Assembly (NCBI GenBank): GCA_934667065.1
Contig: CAKULD010000005.1
Span: 164,347-228,346, forward strand
DNA length: 64,000 nt
Direction: 5' to 3'
Source of the DNA: an uncultured Collinsella sp.
GTDB lineage: Bacteria; Actinomycetota; Coriobacteriia; Coriobacteriales; Coriobacteriaceae
The position numbers were made by a program, and so were the translations under genes. How positions within the stretch are numbered: the first letter of the stretch is position 1; every line of letters begins with the position of its first letter. The notes below the pieces were generated by a model. The model saw only the letters and a list, made by a program, of their open reading frames with translations. It was not told where the DNA came from and did not search any database. Shown here piece after piece: positions 26,984 to 37,489 of this stretch.

Positions 26984-27660
26984 CACTCAAAATCTTCTTG
27001 ACCCAGATCGACATACAAACTGCGCTTGCGAATGTAACCGAGCACAGACTCGCTCGTAAGATAGCGCACGCTCATGCCGCGGGCAACTCGCTTACGAATG
27101 TTCGTCGAGCTGATCGCCAGCGCCGGAATCTGAATATAGCGCACATCGAACGGCAGCCCCGACTCTTTGATTCGGGCACGCGCCGTATCGATATCAAAAC
27201 CCGGTCGCGTCGCCGCAATAAAGGTAGCAAGCTCAGCGATTTGCTCGGCATCATGCCAGGTCACAATATCGATAATCGCGTCGGCGCCCGTAATAAAGTA
27301 GAGCTTTACCTGCGGCGGGTAAAAGTCGCGAAGGGCATGAAGCGTATCGGCCGTATAGGTTACGCCCGGACGGTCAATCTCGAACCGGCTCGCCAAAAAG
27401 GCCGGGTTCGCGGCGGTGGCGAGGACCGTCATGGCATAACGGTCCTCGGCAGGCGTCACCGGCTTGTCAAGCTTAAAGGCGGGAGAGCCCGCCGGCATAA
27501 AGAGCACAGCGTCCAAGTCGAGCGACTCGCGCGCCTGCTCGGCAGTAACCAAGTGCCCGTAATGAATCGGGTCAAAGGTGCCGCCCATAATGCCAAGCCG
27601 AAACTCTTTGCCCTCTTTTATGGGCAGCTCGGGCAAACCGATTCCACCGCGCAGCGACAT
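26983..27660 (-). CDS. nadD: Nicotinate-nucleotide adenylyltransferase
   Basis: NadD adenylylates nicotinate mononucleotide in NAD synthesis. The 225-residue protein has the nucleotidyltransferase motif MGGTFDPIHYGHLVTAE near residue 25 and ISSTNIRKRVARG near the C-terminus, the two ATP-binding signatures. VLFMPAGSPAFK is typical of NadD. About 18 N-terminal residues before the first strand are extra. The ATG follows obgE by 3 bases, with purines in GGGCGAG as a possible site. Confidence 0.94.
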   Translation of the reverse strand: MSLRGGIGLPELPIKEGKEFRLGIMGGTFDPIHYGHLVTAEQARESLDLDAVLFMPAGSPAFKLDKPVTPAEDRYAMTVLATAANPAFLASRFEIDRPGVTYTADTLHALRDFYPPQVKLYFITGADAIIDIVTWHDAEQIAELATFIAATRPGFDIDTARARIKESGLPFDVRYIQIPALAISSTNIRKRVARGMSVRYLTSESVLGYIRKRSLYVDLGQEDFE

Positions 27661-27663
27661 GGC

Positions 27664-29142
<1,479 letters not shown>

Positions 29143-29145
29143 CTA

Positions 29146-29189
29146 CAAAAAGAGGGAGACCCTTGAATCCTAAAACTCAAGTGCCTCCC
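29146..29189 (-). terminator. Terminator between rpmA and obgE
   Basis: GGGAG (29154-29158) pairs with CTCCC (29185-29189) and an inner CTTGA/TCAAG stem closes the loop. On the minus strand TCTTTTTG follows. Terminating most rplU-rpmA transcripts here would lower obgE expression relative to the two ribosomal proteins. Confidence 0.85.
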
Positions 29190-29214
29190 ACATATGTGCT
29201 CTATGAAGGGTGAA

Positions 29215-29472
29215 TTACGCGTTCGCGAGCGGGCGTACGCTGACCCTGTGCTTGATACCCTTGTGGAACTCAACGGTACCGTCGACCAGCGCGAACAGCG
29301 TGTCGTCCTTGCCACGGCCAACGTTCTCACCCGGGTGGATGTGCGTGCCGTGCTGACGGACGAGAATCGTGCCCGTGGTTACCGTCTGGCCGGCATAGCG
29401 CTTCGTGCCAAGGCGCTGACCGCGGGAGTCACGGCCATTACGGGAGGAACCGAGTCCTTTTTTGTGTGCCAT
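29215..29472 (-). CDS. rpmA: 50S ribosomal protein L27
   Basis: L27 reaches the peptidyl-transferase centre with its N-terminal tail. The 85-residue protein starts [15 protein letters not shown] after the initiator Met and has [26 protein letters not shown] sequence. The N-terminus has no cleavable pre-sequence of the Firmicutes type, so no Prp protease is expected to be needed. It lies 33 bases after rplU in a two-gene ribosomal unit. Confidence 0.98.
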   Translation of the reverse strand: MAHKKGLGSSRNGRDSRGQRLGTKRYAGQTVTTGTILVRQHGTHIHPGENVGRGKDDTLFALVDGTVEFHKGIKHRVSVRPLANA

Positions 29473-29505
29473 TGTGTATACCTACTCTTTCGTTACGAGT
29501 GTAAT

Positions 29506-29880
29506 CTACTCGGCGACGGGAGCCTCGGCAACAGCCTCGGCCTCTGCCTTGACAGCCTTCTTGGCGCGGGACGTAGCCTGGACCTTCACGATCTTCAGCT
29601 TGGTGAGCTGCTGACGGTGACCCTTCAGACGACGATAGCGCTTACGCTTGTGGAACTTGAAGACCAGCTGCTTCTCGCCCTTGAACTGCTCAACGATCTG
29701 AGCGGTAACCTTGGCCTTGGCCAGCTTGTCGGGATCGGTGACGATCTTCTTACCATCGTTGAGGAAGATGACCGGCAGGGTGACCTTGTCGCCCTCATTG
29801 CCCTCGATCTTCTCGACGGTGATGACATCGTCGGTGGCGACCTTGTACTGCTTGCCGCCCGTGTTAACGATTGCGTACAT
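29506..29880 (-). CDS. rplU: 50S ribosomal protein L21
   Basis: L21 binds 23S rRNA domain II. The 124-residue protein starts MYAIVNTGGKQYKVATDDVI and has the C-terminal signature FKFHKRKRYRRLKGHRQQ. A short Ala/Glu-rich tail follows the 103-residue core. ATG 29880 is chosen over an in-frame ATG seven codons upstream because AAGGG lies about 10 bases before it and the family starts here. It has its own promoter inside the end of the upstream gene. Confidence 0.97.
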   Translation of the reverse strand: MYAIVNTGGKQYKVATDDVITVEKIEGNEGDKVTLPVIFLNDGKKIVTDPDKLAKAKVTAQIVEQFKGEKQLVFKFHKRKRYRRLKGHRQQLTKLKIVKVQATSRAKKAVKAEAEAVAEAPVAE

Positions 29881-29922
29881 GTTTACTTGCCCTTCATGCA
29901 TCAGTTAGTGCAACAGCCGAAT

Positions 29923-29951
29923 ATAGTAGCAGGCGAAAATACCCCCGTCAA
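29923..29951 (-). promoter_or_regulatory. Promoter of rplU-rpmA
   Basis: On the minus strand TTGACG (29951-29946) and TACTAT (29928-29923) are separated by 17 bases, 43 bases before the rplU ATG. The -35 box overlaps the stop codon of the upstream radical-SAM-linked gene. Confidence 0.75.
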
Positions 29952-30760
29952 CGAGTATGTGGAGCAAATCCACAAGTTCGCACAGGTATGGGGCTGACGA
30001 GTCGGCCCTCGTCGTCCTCGCATGCTTGATTCTGACGCTCGACATCGTAGGAGCAGATGGTCACGAGGTCTTGCATACCGGTGGAAACAATAGGTGCATC
30101 CACGCCCGGGGTCAAGCCCTGCAACAAAACATCAGCTGCAGAAAGCAAAATTTCCGGACGCATGGAGCCCTCGTTGTCGGCATGGGTGTCGAGCATGAGC
30201 ACCAAATGGTCCGGGCGCTCCCCCGCCGTGAGCTCATAGCCCACGAGCGTGTGATCCAAATCCAAGCGCTTGCTCTTTTTGCCGCGCGCGTAGTCGATGC
30301 CATGGTCCGCGCGCAGCGTGTCGATCGCACGACGCACCTCGTCGGCGCTTACGGGCGCCTCGGGATCCAAGTGCAGGTCGATGCGATACGACAGACGCGT
30401 GAGTTGCGCCGTCAACGCCGGCGTGCGCACGTCGATATACGCCGCCTCGATGGGCGCCAGATCGGCCGGAGACGCCGCAGCCAGGCGCCCAAACGCCTCG
30501 TCGAGCGCCACGAACTCGGTCATAAACAGGTCATACCACTCGCAGATCGACGACGTACCCACCGGTAGCGCCGAAGAGAAGCCCACTCGCATGTGCGGAG
30601 AGAAGCCCTGCGTGACGGCATAGGGAAGTCCCGCACGGCGCACGATGCGCTCAATGGTATGGATTACTTCGAGATGGCCCAGGTACTTAAGGCGATCGCG
30701 CTTGCCATAGCGAACACGAAGTCTAAAGAGCGTGGGGTTGTCGGTCAGGCGCTCACTCAT
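29948..30760 (-). CDS. TIGR03936/DUF2344 radical-SAM-linked protein
   Basis: This family is nearly always encoded beside a TIGR03960 radical SAM protein, as here, and its function is unknown. The 270-residue protein starts with the conserved FRLRVRYGKRDRLKYLGHLEV and has AGLPYAVTQGFSPHMRVGFSSALPVG, which identify it. The end contains a Cys-containing acidic stretch. The ATG overlaps the stop of the radical SAM gene (ATGA), so the two are coupled. Its position just before rplU-rpmA suggests a link with ribosome or rRNA biology, but this is inference. Confidence 0.88.
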   Translation of the reverse strand: MSERLTDNPTLFRLRVRYGKRDRLKYLGHLEVIHTIERIVRRAGLPYAVTQGFSPHMRVGFSSALPVGTSSICEWYDLFMTEFVALDEAFGRLAAASPADLAPIEAAYIDVRTPALTAQLTRLSYRIDLHLDPEAPVSADEVRRAIDTLRADHGIDYARGKKSKRLDLDHTLVGYELTAGERPDHLVLMLDTHADNEGSMRPEILLSAADVLLQGLTPGVDAPIVSTGMQDLVTICSYDVERQNQACEDDEGRLVSPIPVRTCGFAPHTR

Positions 30761-32634
30761 GCGCGATCACCCATCAATACATTCTTGGCGTGGAGCGTGG
30801 GGCAGATTCCGCAGCCGGTGCACGACGTGCGAGTGCAGTCGGGAGTCGTGACACCCTCGAGCGAGCGACGGTACTCGCGCTCGAGGAAGCCGCGCGTGCA
30901 GCCGGGGCTCACATGCTCCCACGGCAGACGCCAGTCCAACTCGTAGGGCAGGTGCACAAGCTCATTGAGGTCGATGCCGTTTTTGGCAGCAGCCTCCTTC
31001 CAGTTATCGAGCGAGAAATGCTCTACCCAGGCGTCAAAGCGAGACCCCGAGCGCCAAGCATCGATGATGACGGGCGTCATGTCACGACCGGCGCGGGAGA
31101 GCGCGGCCTCGATGAGCGAGGTCTCGGCATCGTGGTAATGCACGCGGACGGCACGGTTGCGAACGCTCGTGATAAGCAGCTTCTGGCGACGCTTGACGTC
31201 GTCGTAGTCGAGCTGCGGGCACCACTGGAACGGCGTGGCAGCCTTGGGGATAAACACCGAAACCGAGATGGACACCGAGATCGAGCCGCGACGAGCCTTG
31301 GGCACCACGGAACGACCGAGCTCCAGCACGTGATCGGCCAGATTGGCGATGGCCACGATGTCCTCGTCGCGCTCGCCGGGAAGGCCCATCATAAAGTAGA
31401 GCTTCATGCGGTTCCAGCCGGCCTCGAAGGCCGCCTTGGCCGCACGGTCCAGGTCCTCCTCGGTCACGTTCTTGTTAATGATGTCGCGCATGCGCTGGCT
31501 GCCGGCCTCGGGTGCGAACGTCAGGCCGCCCTTCTTTTCGCCGGCGACCGACTCGGCCATATCCACGCCAAACGAATCCAGGCGCTGCGACGGAATAGAC
31601 ACGCGAATACCCGTATCCTCCAGGCGACGGTTGAGCCTGCCGAGCACGTCGCGAATGCAGGAGTGGTCGGTCGTGGAGAGCGAGGTCAGCGACACCTCGT
31701 CATAGCCGGTCTTTTCCAGACCCTGAATCACCGACGAGACGATCTGGTCGGCCGAACGCTCGCGCACCGGGCGATACGTCATGCCGGCCTGGCAAAAACG
31801 ACAGCCGCGAGCGCAGCCACGCAGGATCTCGATAGACAGGCGGTCGTGGACCAGCTGCGCATAGGGTACACACGACTGCGACAGCGGATTCGTGGCGCCG
31901 AAATCCTCGACGACGCGCTTGTAGACCACGACCGGAGCATCCTTGCCCTCACGCGGCACGGTGTAGCCATGCGGCGAGCAGGGCTCATCGTGACGAACCT
32001 CATAGAGCGACGGCACGTAGTTGCCGGCAATGGATGCAAGCTGCTCAACAATCTGCGCGCGCGGGACTCCTTCGTCACGCAGGCGGCGATGCAGCTGGCA
32101 GGTCTCGAGCAGCGATTCCTCGCCCTCGCCGATGAGGATGGCATCGAAGAAGGCCGCGTACGGCTCGGGGTTGTACACCGAGGGACCGCCGGCGATGATG
32201 ATGGGGTCGTCTTCGCCTCGGTCGGCCGCTAACAGCGGAATGCCAGCGAGATCGAGTGCCTCGAGGAAGTTCGTCACCGCCATCTCGTGCGGCACATGCA
32301 GACCGACGATATCAAACGAAGCGACGGGGGCAGCACCTTCGAGCGACAGCAGCGGAATGCCCGCCTCGCGCATGGCGTCACCCATGTCGGGCCACGGCAC
32401 ATAGCCGCGCTCGCAGGAGATGCCCTCGGCCTGGTTAAGAATGTTGTAGAGGATGGCGATACCCTGGTTGGGCAGACCAACCTCGTACACATCCGGGTAG
32501 ATCAAGCAGCAACGGTAGTCGGCATCGGCCTTGGAAAGCGTGCCCCACTCGTGATCGATATAGCGACTCGGCTTTTCGACCTTGGCGAGCAGCGGCTCAA
32601 TTAAATGAAAACAGTCTTGGTATGCAACGCGCAA
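30757..32634 (-). CDS. TIGR03960 family B12-binding-like radical SAM protein
   Basis: This is an uncharacterised radical SAM enzyme. The 625-residue protein has an N-terminal cobalamin-binding-like region (about 40-220; CLIYPDVYEVGLPNQGIAIL, VGLHVPHEMAVTNFLEAL, IIAGGPSVYNPEPYA), followed by the SAM core with the cluster motif RGCARGCRFCQAGMTYRP (CxxxCxxC) near residue 275. GRSVVPKARRG and VFIPKAATPFQW are typical of the family. A Cys-rich C-terminus (CTRTSCTGCGICPTLHAKN) could hold a second iron-sulfur cluster. The start is TTG 32634. It is coupled to the DUF2344 gene and lies between cell-shape genes and rplU. Confidence 0.88.
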   Translation of the reverse strand: MRVAYQDCFHLIEPLLAKVEKPSRYIDHEWGTLSKADADYRCCLIYPDVYEVGLPNQGIAILYNILNQAEGISCERGYVPWPDMGDAMREAGIPLLSLEGAAPVASFDIVGLHVPHEMAVTNFLEALDLAGIPLLAADRGEDDPIIIAGGPSVYNPEPYAAFFDAILIGEGEESLLETCQLHRRLRDEGVPRAQIVEQLASIAGNYVPSLYEVRHDEPCSPHGYTVPREGKDAPVVVYKRVVEDFGATNPLSQSCVPYAQLVHDRLSIEILRGCARGCRFCQAGMTYRPVRERSADQIVSSVIQGLEKTGYDEVSLTSLSTTDHSCIRDVLGRLNRRLEDTGIRVSIPSQRLDSFGVDMAESVAGEKKGGLTFAPEAGSQRMRDIINKNVTEEDLDRAAKAAFEAGWNRMKLYFMMGLPGERDEDIVAIANLADHVLELGRSVVPKARRGSISVSISVSVFIPKAATPFQWCPQLDYDDVKRRQKLLITSVRNRAVRVHYHDAETSLIEAALSRAGRDMTPVIIDAWRSGSRFDAWVEHFSLDNWKEAAAKNGIDLNELVHLPYELDWRLPWEHVSPGCTRGFLEREYRRSLEGVTTPDCTRTSCTGCGICPTLHAKNVLMGDRA

Positions 32635-32644
32635 CGGAAAACCC

Positions 32645-33574
32645 CTAAGCAGCGAGATCGGATGCGTCTTGGTAGGACGCCATAGGACGGGTAGCGCCCG
32701 CGACCGTGGTCACCAGATCGCGAACGCGGGAGAACGTGGCAGTGACCACCTCGTTGGCACGGCTGTAGTCGACATCGCGCTCGTAGAGCGAAACGAGCGC
32801 ACGGCCCATGCCATAGGTGCCCGCGGCAGCAGTGAGCGCCTTGACGGCAAACCCAATATGCGGCGTCTGCTTGACGAGCGCACGGGTGACCGCGCGGATC
32901 ACAAGACCGCCGGCAAGCACGCCCGCGACCTCGTAGCCGCGCTCAGGCTTAATGCCGCGTCCAAAGACGGCAGCGAGCTCAAAGAGCATGCCCACCTGAG
33001 CCAGCGCCATAACGGGATAATCGGCGCCCGGCAAAAACACCAGCGCACCGGTCGCCATATTGGTGAGCGCGCACGAGGTAATGATACGATTGGCCGCCGC
33101 GATGCGCATGAAGGCAAAGTTCGCCGCAAAAGCCGTTTCCTTTTCGGTGCGATCGAGAATCCAGCGGGCAAGCGTCTCGAGCAGATACGTCTTATCGGTT
33201 GCCGCCACCACGCCGAGCATGGGCGTGGACTCCTCGATAAACGGCACCTCCACAGCAGACTCGGCAAGCACGCACACGGGCGCGCCGGCGATCACGAGCT
33301 CCTGCACGGCACTCTCCAAGCGGTCGGAACCGCACGAGAGCACCAGTACCACATCGGTATCGGTCTTTGGAGCAATTCGCTCCTCCCCCAGACGCTCGAC
33401 GCGCACAATGCCCGAGGTCGTCTGCGGCACAAAGGCGTCACGCACCGTCTCGGCCAGAAAGCGCGAGGCGGACGAATCCAGATAGACCGAGACGCGCACC
33501 GGCGTATCGGAATCCTTCTTAACGGACGCGCCCATCTTAAAAGCGCGGGTCAGCTTATCTACGGGAATTTTCAT
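32645..33574 (-). CDS. DUF697-like membrane protein
   Basis: The function is unknown. The 309-residue protein has a soluble N-terminal half with an alpha/beta pattern (VRVSVYLDSSASRF, DVVLVLSCGSD, APVCVLAE) and a hydrophobic C-terminal half that matches the DUF697 pattern: ALVFLPGADYPVMALAQVGML, AAVFGRG, then two further hydrophobic helices. DUF697 is often fused to GTPase domains; here no P-loop is present and the N-terminal half only resembles a nucleotide-binding fold without a GxxxxGK motif. GGAGGGG precedes the ATG. It lies between rodA and the radical SAM pair, 18 bases from rodA, so it is likely co-transcribed with the shape genes. Confidence 0.7.
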   Translation of the reverse strand: MKIPVDKLTRAFKMGASVKKDSDTPVRVSVYLDSSASRFLAETVRDAFVPQTTSGIVRVERLGEERIAPKTDTDVVLVLSCGSDRLESAVQELVIAGAPVCVLAESAVEVPFIEESTPMLGVVAATDKTYLLETLARWILDRTEKETAFAANFAFMRIAAANRIITSCALTNMATGALVFLPGADYPVMALAQVGMLFELAAVFGRGIKPERGYEVAGVLAGGLVIRAVTRALVKQTPHIGFAVKALTAAAGTYGMGRALVSLYERDVDYSRANEVVTATFSRVRDLVTTVAGATRPMASYQDASDLAA

Positions 33575-33592
33575 AGCAAACCCCTCCAGCGG

Positions 33593-34819
33593 TTACGCGG
33601 CGCCCGAACGATGCCGCCATATGGATTGTACGATACCCACCGTCAGCAGCTGAATCATCATCGAAGACGAACCGAAGCTAATAAACGGTAGCGGAATACC
33701 GGTAATCGGCATCATGCCAATGCACATGCCGATGTTTTCGAAGGTCTGGAACGCCCACATGCCAACGATGCCCACACACGATAGGCGCAAGAACAGCGAC
33801 TCACACTTAAAGGCGACGCGAATCGTCGAAAAGATCAGCAGCACGTAGAGGCACAGGAGCAAAAAGGAACCGCAAAAGCCAAAGGTCTCGGACAGGAAGG
33901 CGAAGACGAAGTCGGTGTGGAACTCAGGCAGAAAGCCGCCGGCCGACTGCGTCGCATGGCCCAAACCCTTACCAAAGAAGCCACCCGAGCCAACGGCGAT
34001 AAGCGACTGCTGCAGGTTGTAGGCATCGTCCGAATCGGCATTATCGGGGTCGATAAAGACCGTCAGGCGGTTCATCTGATACTGCTTGATGAGCACATCG
34101 TGGCCGAGCAACGAATCAAAGACCGAATCGAGCGCCAGGACGAGGGCCACCAGGCCCACGAGCAGGGCCAGGGTCGACAGCACCCATTCGCGGCGCGCAC
34201 CGCTCATGCAGATGACGATGGCGCCCGAGACCAGCACGACCAGGCCCGAGCCCAGGTCGCCCATGGCGACGACGGCCAAAAACGGGATGGACAGCATGCC
34301 GCAGAGCTTGACGTAGTCGCGAACGGTATCGATGCGGCCGTTATACTGCGAGCCAAGCGTGGCAATAAAGAAGATGGTGATGAGCTTGGCAAGCTCGACC
34401 GGCTGGAATGTCAAGCCGATACCGGGAATCTTGATCCAGCCCGTCATGCCCAGACCGCCCGTATAGGACAGACCCGGAATCTTGGGCGAGAAGATCACGA
34501 TCAGGTCGATGACGAGCAACGCCGTCGAGAAATTGGAAATACCGCGCAGGTCGGTACGCCAGACCAGCACCGCCAGCAACGCCCCGATACCAATTCCCAG
34601 CAGATGGCGTGAGAACGAAGCATCGGCCTTAAACTGCGAAGCCGACCAGATAATGATGGCACCGTAGGCGACGAGCGCCACTGTGGCCACGAGCACACCG
34701 ATATGCACCTTTTGGCGAAACGTGCCGCGCGAGGCCGAAAGTTGCTTGTTGACGCGGTCCAGGCTGCTGCGAGAGCCGGTCTTGGTTGAACGGAACAGAT
34801 CCGCCGGAGAAAAATCCAT
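33593..34819 (-). CDS. rodA: Rod-shape peptidoglycan glycosyltransferase RodA
   Basis: RodA is the SEDS polymerase that makes lateral-wall glycan strands with PBP2 from lipid II. The 408-residue protein has about 10 membrane helices, starting near residue 40 after a basic cytoplasmic N-terminus. SEDS motifs include GWIKIPGIGLTFQPVELAKL, MGDLGSGLV and QQSLIAVGSGGFFGKGLGHATQ, and the C-terminal GIPLPFISFGSSSMM. Its place right after mrdA and the mre genes supports RodA rather than FtsW. GGAGG lies 5 bases before the ATG. Confidence 0.94.
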   Translation of the reverse strand: MDFSPADLFRSTKTGSRSSLDRVNKQLSASRGTFRQKVHIGVLVATVALVAYGAIIIWSASQFKADASFSRHLLGIGIGALLAVLVWRTDLRGISNFSTALLVIDLIVIFSPKIPGLSYTGGLGMTGWIKIPGIGLTFQPVELAKLITIFFIATLGSQYNGRIDTVRDYVKLCGMLSIPFLAVVAMGDLGSGLVVLVSGAIVICMSGARREWVLSTLALLVGLVALVLALDSVFDSLLGHDVLIKQYQMNRLTVFIDPDNADSDDAYNLQQSLIAVGSGGFFGKGLGHATQSAGGFLPEFHTDFVFAFLSETFGFCGSFLLLCLYVLLIFSTIRVAFKCESLFLRLSCVGIVGMWAFQTFENIGMCIGMMPITGIPLPFISFGSSSMMIQLLTVGIVQSIWRHRSGAA

Positions 34820-34828
34820 CGCAACCTC

Positions 34829-36898
34829 CTATCGAACCGAAGAATCGCCCGAGGCCGAAGAGGTATCGGGCTCGTCATAAATCACGCCGAGCACGTCGCG
34901 CACGACATGCATCGCGGTATCCGAACCACCGCCGCCCTGCTCCAGGACAGTAGCGATGACATACTTGGGATCATCGGCCGGTGCATAGGCGCAGAACCAC
35001 GCGTATTCGTCCTCGCCGCTTTTCTCGCCCGTGCCCGACTTGCCGTATACCTGCGGCGTCAGGGTGCCAAAGTGAGCCGCCAGGGACGTCGATGCCGTGT
35101 AAATCACGTCGTGCATGCCGTTGCGAACAAGAGTCAAATCCGAATCGCTGTTGATCTTGGCCTCCAGGCGCTTCTTCTTGCCCTTGCCGTTGTACTTATA
35201 GGCATCGCCGTCGCCATCGCGCGACACGGCAGACAAAAACACGTGAGGCACGTACTGTTTGCCGCCGTTGGCAAGGCCCATGTAGGCGCACGCCATCTGC
35301 AGGGGCGTCACCAGGATGTCGCCCTGGCCGATGGCAATGTTGGTCATATCGCCGGCATTCCACTTGCGGTCCTCGGCAGAGGCGTCTGTGAAGTACGACT
35401 CCTTCCACTCGGCATCGGGAATACGGCCCGCGCCCTCACTCGGCAGATCGATACCGCAGGTCTTGCCTAGGCCCCAGCGACGAAAGATCTCCTGCAGGCC
35501 CTCGGAATGTTGCTCGTCATAAAAGAACGCCTTGCCCATGTCGTAGAAGACGGGGTCGCACGAGTTGGCGATACCCGACTGCAGCGTCATGGTGCCGTGG
35601 CCGGAATGCAGCCAGCAGTACTTGCCCCACGACTTGCCCAGACCCGTCCAATAGCCCGTGCAGTTGGTCGTCTGCCCCGACGTGTAGGTTCCAAACTCAA
35701 GACCGGCCAGTGCCGAGAGCGGCTTGATGGTCGAGGCCGACATGTACTGTCCGCTAATGGCGCGGTTGAGCAGCGGGTGCGAACCCTTGTCATCATTGAG
35801 CTCGGTCCACACGTCATTTGAGACGCCGCCGATAAAGACGGACGGATCGAACTTGGGCTCGCTCGCCATGCCCAGGATCTCGCCATTGTTGGGATCGAGA
35901 CACACCACAGCGCCGTTGCCGGCATTGCTGTAGCCAGTGGTCTTGGCAAGCTCGATGGCGCTCGCCAGCGCCGTCTCGCAGGCCTGTTGGATCTTAAGGT
36001 CGAGCGTGAGCTTAATGTCGGAGCCGGCCTTGGCGGGCACGGCGCCGGCCTGACCGGTCACATTGCCCGAGGCATCGACCTTGACGGTCTGCTCGCCACG
36101 AATACCCTGCAGCAGGTTTTCGTAGTAGCTCTCAACACCCGCCTGGCCCACGATATCGCCCGACTGGTACGTAATCCGGCCAGCAGAAGCATCATCATCG
36201 CCAGACGTTTTCTTATTCTGGGCCTCGAGCTGCTCGGAGGTAATGGTGCCGGTATAGCCCAAGATATGGCATGCCGTCTCGCCATATGGATACTGGCGCT
36301 CGGTACGCTCGGCAATCTTGACGCCCGGGAACTCGCCGGCGTGCTCCTTGATATAGGCAACCGTGGAGCGACGGACGTCCGTCGCGATGGTATGCAGGCT
36401 CTGGGCGCCCTCGGAATTGTCCTGAATATTGCGCAGCACCGCCACGTAGGGCATACCGAGCACGTTGGCAAGATGGCGAACCAGAACCTCATCCTCGGCA
36501 AGGTCGCGGTAGGCCACGACAGCAAGTGAGGGACGGTTCTGGACAAGCGCCACGCCATTGCGGTCGAGGATGCGGCCGCGCACAGCGGGTGTGGTAACGG
36601 TGCGCGTCTGATTACTATTAGCCTGCTTTTCGTAATAGTCCGACGAGACCATCTGCATGCCCCACAGCTTGACGGCAAGCGCCGCGAACATCGCCCCCAC
36701 ACCCGTGGTGAGGATGGAGAAGCGGCCCTTAAAGGCGGTCGCCGCGGTATTGCCCTCGCCCTCGGTGGCGCGCGGGGCCGTTCCATGCTGCGTATCGTAA
36801 GTAAAACGGGAATCACCGCGACGCATGATGACCAGCGCAACCACGATGGCCACAACCAGCACGATACCGGCGATAATAACCGTCATCTGGGAAGACAT
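34829..36898 (-). CDS. mrdA: Penicillin-binding protein 2 (elongation transpeptidase)
   Basis: PBP2 is the class B transpeptidase that works with RodA. In the 689-residue protein the catalytic Ser-Lys pair is STIK at 389-392, the second motif is SCD at 446-448, and the third is KSGT at 620-623. A pedestal region (about 105-290) has RGRILDRNGV and DIVGQAGVESYYE. Two hydrophobic segments occur near the N-terminus (about 7-25 and 60-80) with basic residues between them, so an extra helix with an outside N-terminus is predicted; the usual protein has one. The tail is Ser/Asp-rich. GGGGAGG precedes the ATG. It lies between mreD and rodA. Confidence 0.95.
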   Translation of the reverse strand: MSSQMTVIIAGIVLVVAIVVALVIMRRGDSRFTYDTQHGTAPRATEGEGNTAATAFKGRFSILTTGVGAMFAALAVKLWGMQMVSSDYYEKQANSNQTRTVTTPAVRGRILDRNGVALVQNRPSLAVVAYRDLAEDEVLVRHLANVLGMPYVAVLRNIQDNSEGAQSLHTIATDVRRSTVAYIKEHAGEFPGVKIAERTERQYPYGETACHILGYTGTITSEQLEAQNKKTSGDDDASAGRITYQSGDIVGQAGVESYYENLLQGIRGEQTVKVDASGNVTGQAGAVPAKAGSDIKLTLDLKIQQACETALASAIELAKTTGYSNAGNGAVVCLDPNNGEILGMASEPKFDPSVFIGGVSNDVWTELNDDKGSHPLLNRAISGQYMSASTIKPLSALAGLEFGTYTSGQTTNCTGYWTGLGKSWGKYCWLHSGHGTMTLQSGIANSCDPVFYDMGKAFFYDEQHSEGLQEIFRRWGLGKTCGIDLPSEGAGRIPDAEWKESYFTDASAEDRKWNAGDMTNIAIGQGDILVTPLQMACAYMGLANGGKQYVPHVFLSAVSRDGDGDAYKYNGKGKKKRLEAKINSDSDLTLVRNGMHDVIYTASTSLAAHFGTLTPQVYGKSGTGEKSGEDEYAWFCAYAPADDPKYVIATVLEQGGGGSDTAMHVVRDVLGVIYDEPDTSSASGDSSVR

Positions 36899-36911
36899 CT
36901 ACGGGCCTCCC

Positions 36912-37478
36912 CTATTTGAGCTTACGGGTCTTGGGCTTAAAGCGCATGCCCGTCTGGCGTCCGCCACGTGCGGAGAATCCATAACCGGACTGCGGCACGA
37001 CGCCGGACATCAAAAACGGAATGGCAACCAGACCCGTCAGGATCGAAGACGGAAGCGCATGGCCGAAGATCGCAACGACAAAGCTCGTCTCCAAACCCAT
37101 AAACAGCAAGATGATGCTGTAGATCACATTTATGACGAGCGCGAAGGCGCCCACCGTGATGCCGCGCGCACTCGGGGTACCGCCCGTCTGACCGGCGGCG
37201 CTATGCACCAGGGCAAAAGAACCCACGGTCAGCAGAAGCGACATAACGCCCACCGGCACGGCAGCGGAAAGGTCATAAAACAAGCCGCTGCAAAAACCGC
37301 ACACGACGGCACGGGTCGGGTCGCCCAAGAACACGCTTAGGCACACCAGGATAATCATGAAGTTGACGCGACCGCCCGCAATGGAGATCTGCGGTGCCAG
37401 GCCTGCCTGCAGCAGCACGCACACGACGGCGGCGATTACAAACGTGCGGGAGCTCATCCCCTGCTCGTGTAGATCCAT
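36912..37478 (-). CDS. mreD: Rod-shape-determining protein MreD
   Basis: MreD is a small membrane protein of the elongasome that binds MreC and PBP2. The 188-residue protein has five or six hydrophobic segments, a conserved region FLGDPTRAVVCGFCSGLFYDL, and a basic C-terminal tail (RFKPKTRKLK) predicted to be cytoplasmic. The ATG at 37478 is preferred over one two codons upstream because AGGGGG is then 7 bases away instead of 1. It is poorly conserved in general, so the call rests on size, topology and the mreC-mreD-mrdA order. Confidence 0.9.
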   Translation of the reverse strand: MDLHEQGMSSRTFVIAAVVCVLLQAGLAPQISIAGGRVNFMIILVCLSVFLGDPTRAVVCGFCSGLFYDLSAAVPVGVMSLLLTVGSFALVHSAAGQTGGTPSARGITVGAFALVINVIYSIILLFMGLETSFVVAIFGHALPSSILTGLVAIPFLMSGVVPQSGYGFSARGGRQTGMRFKPKTRKLK

Positions 37479-37489
37479 GGACATGCCCC

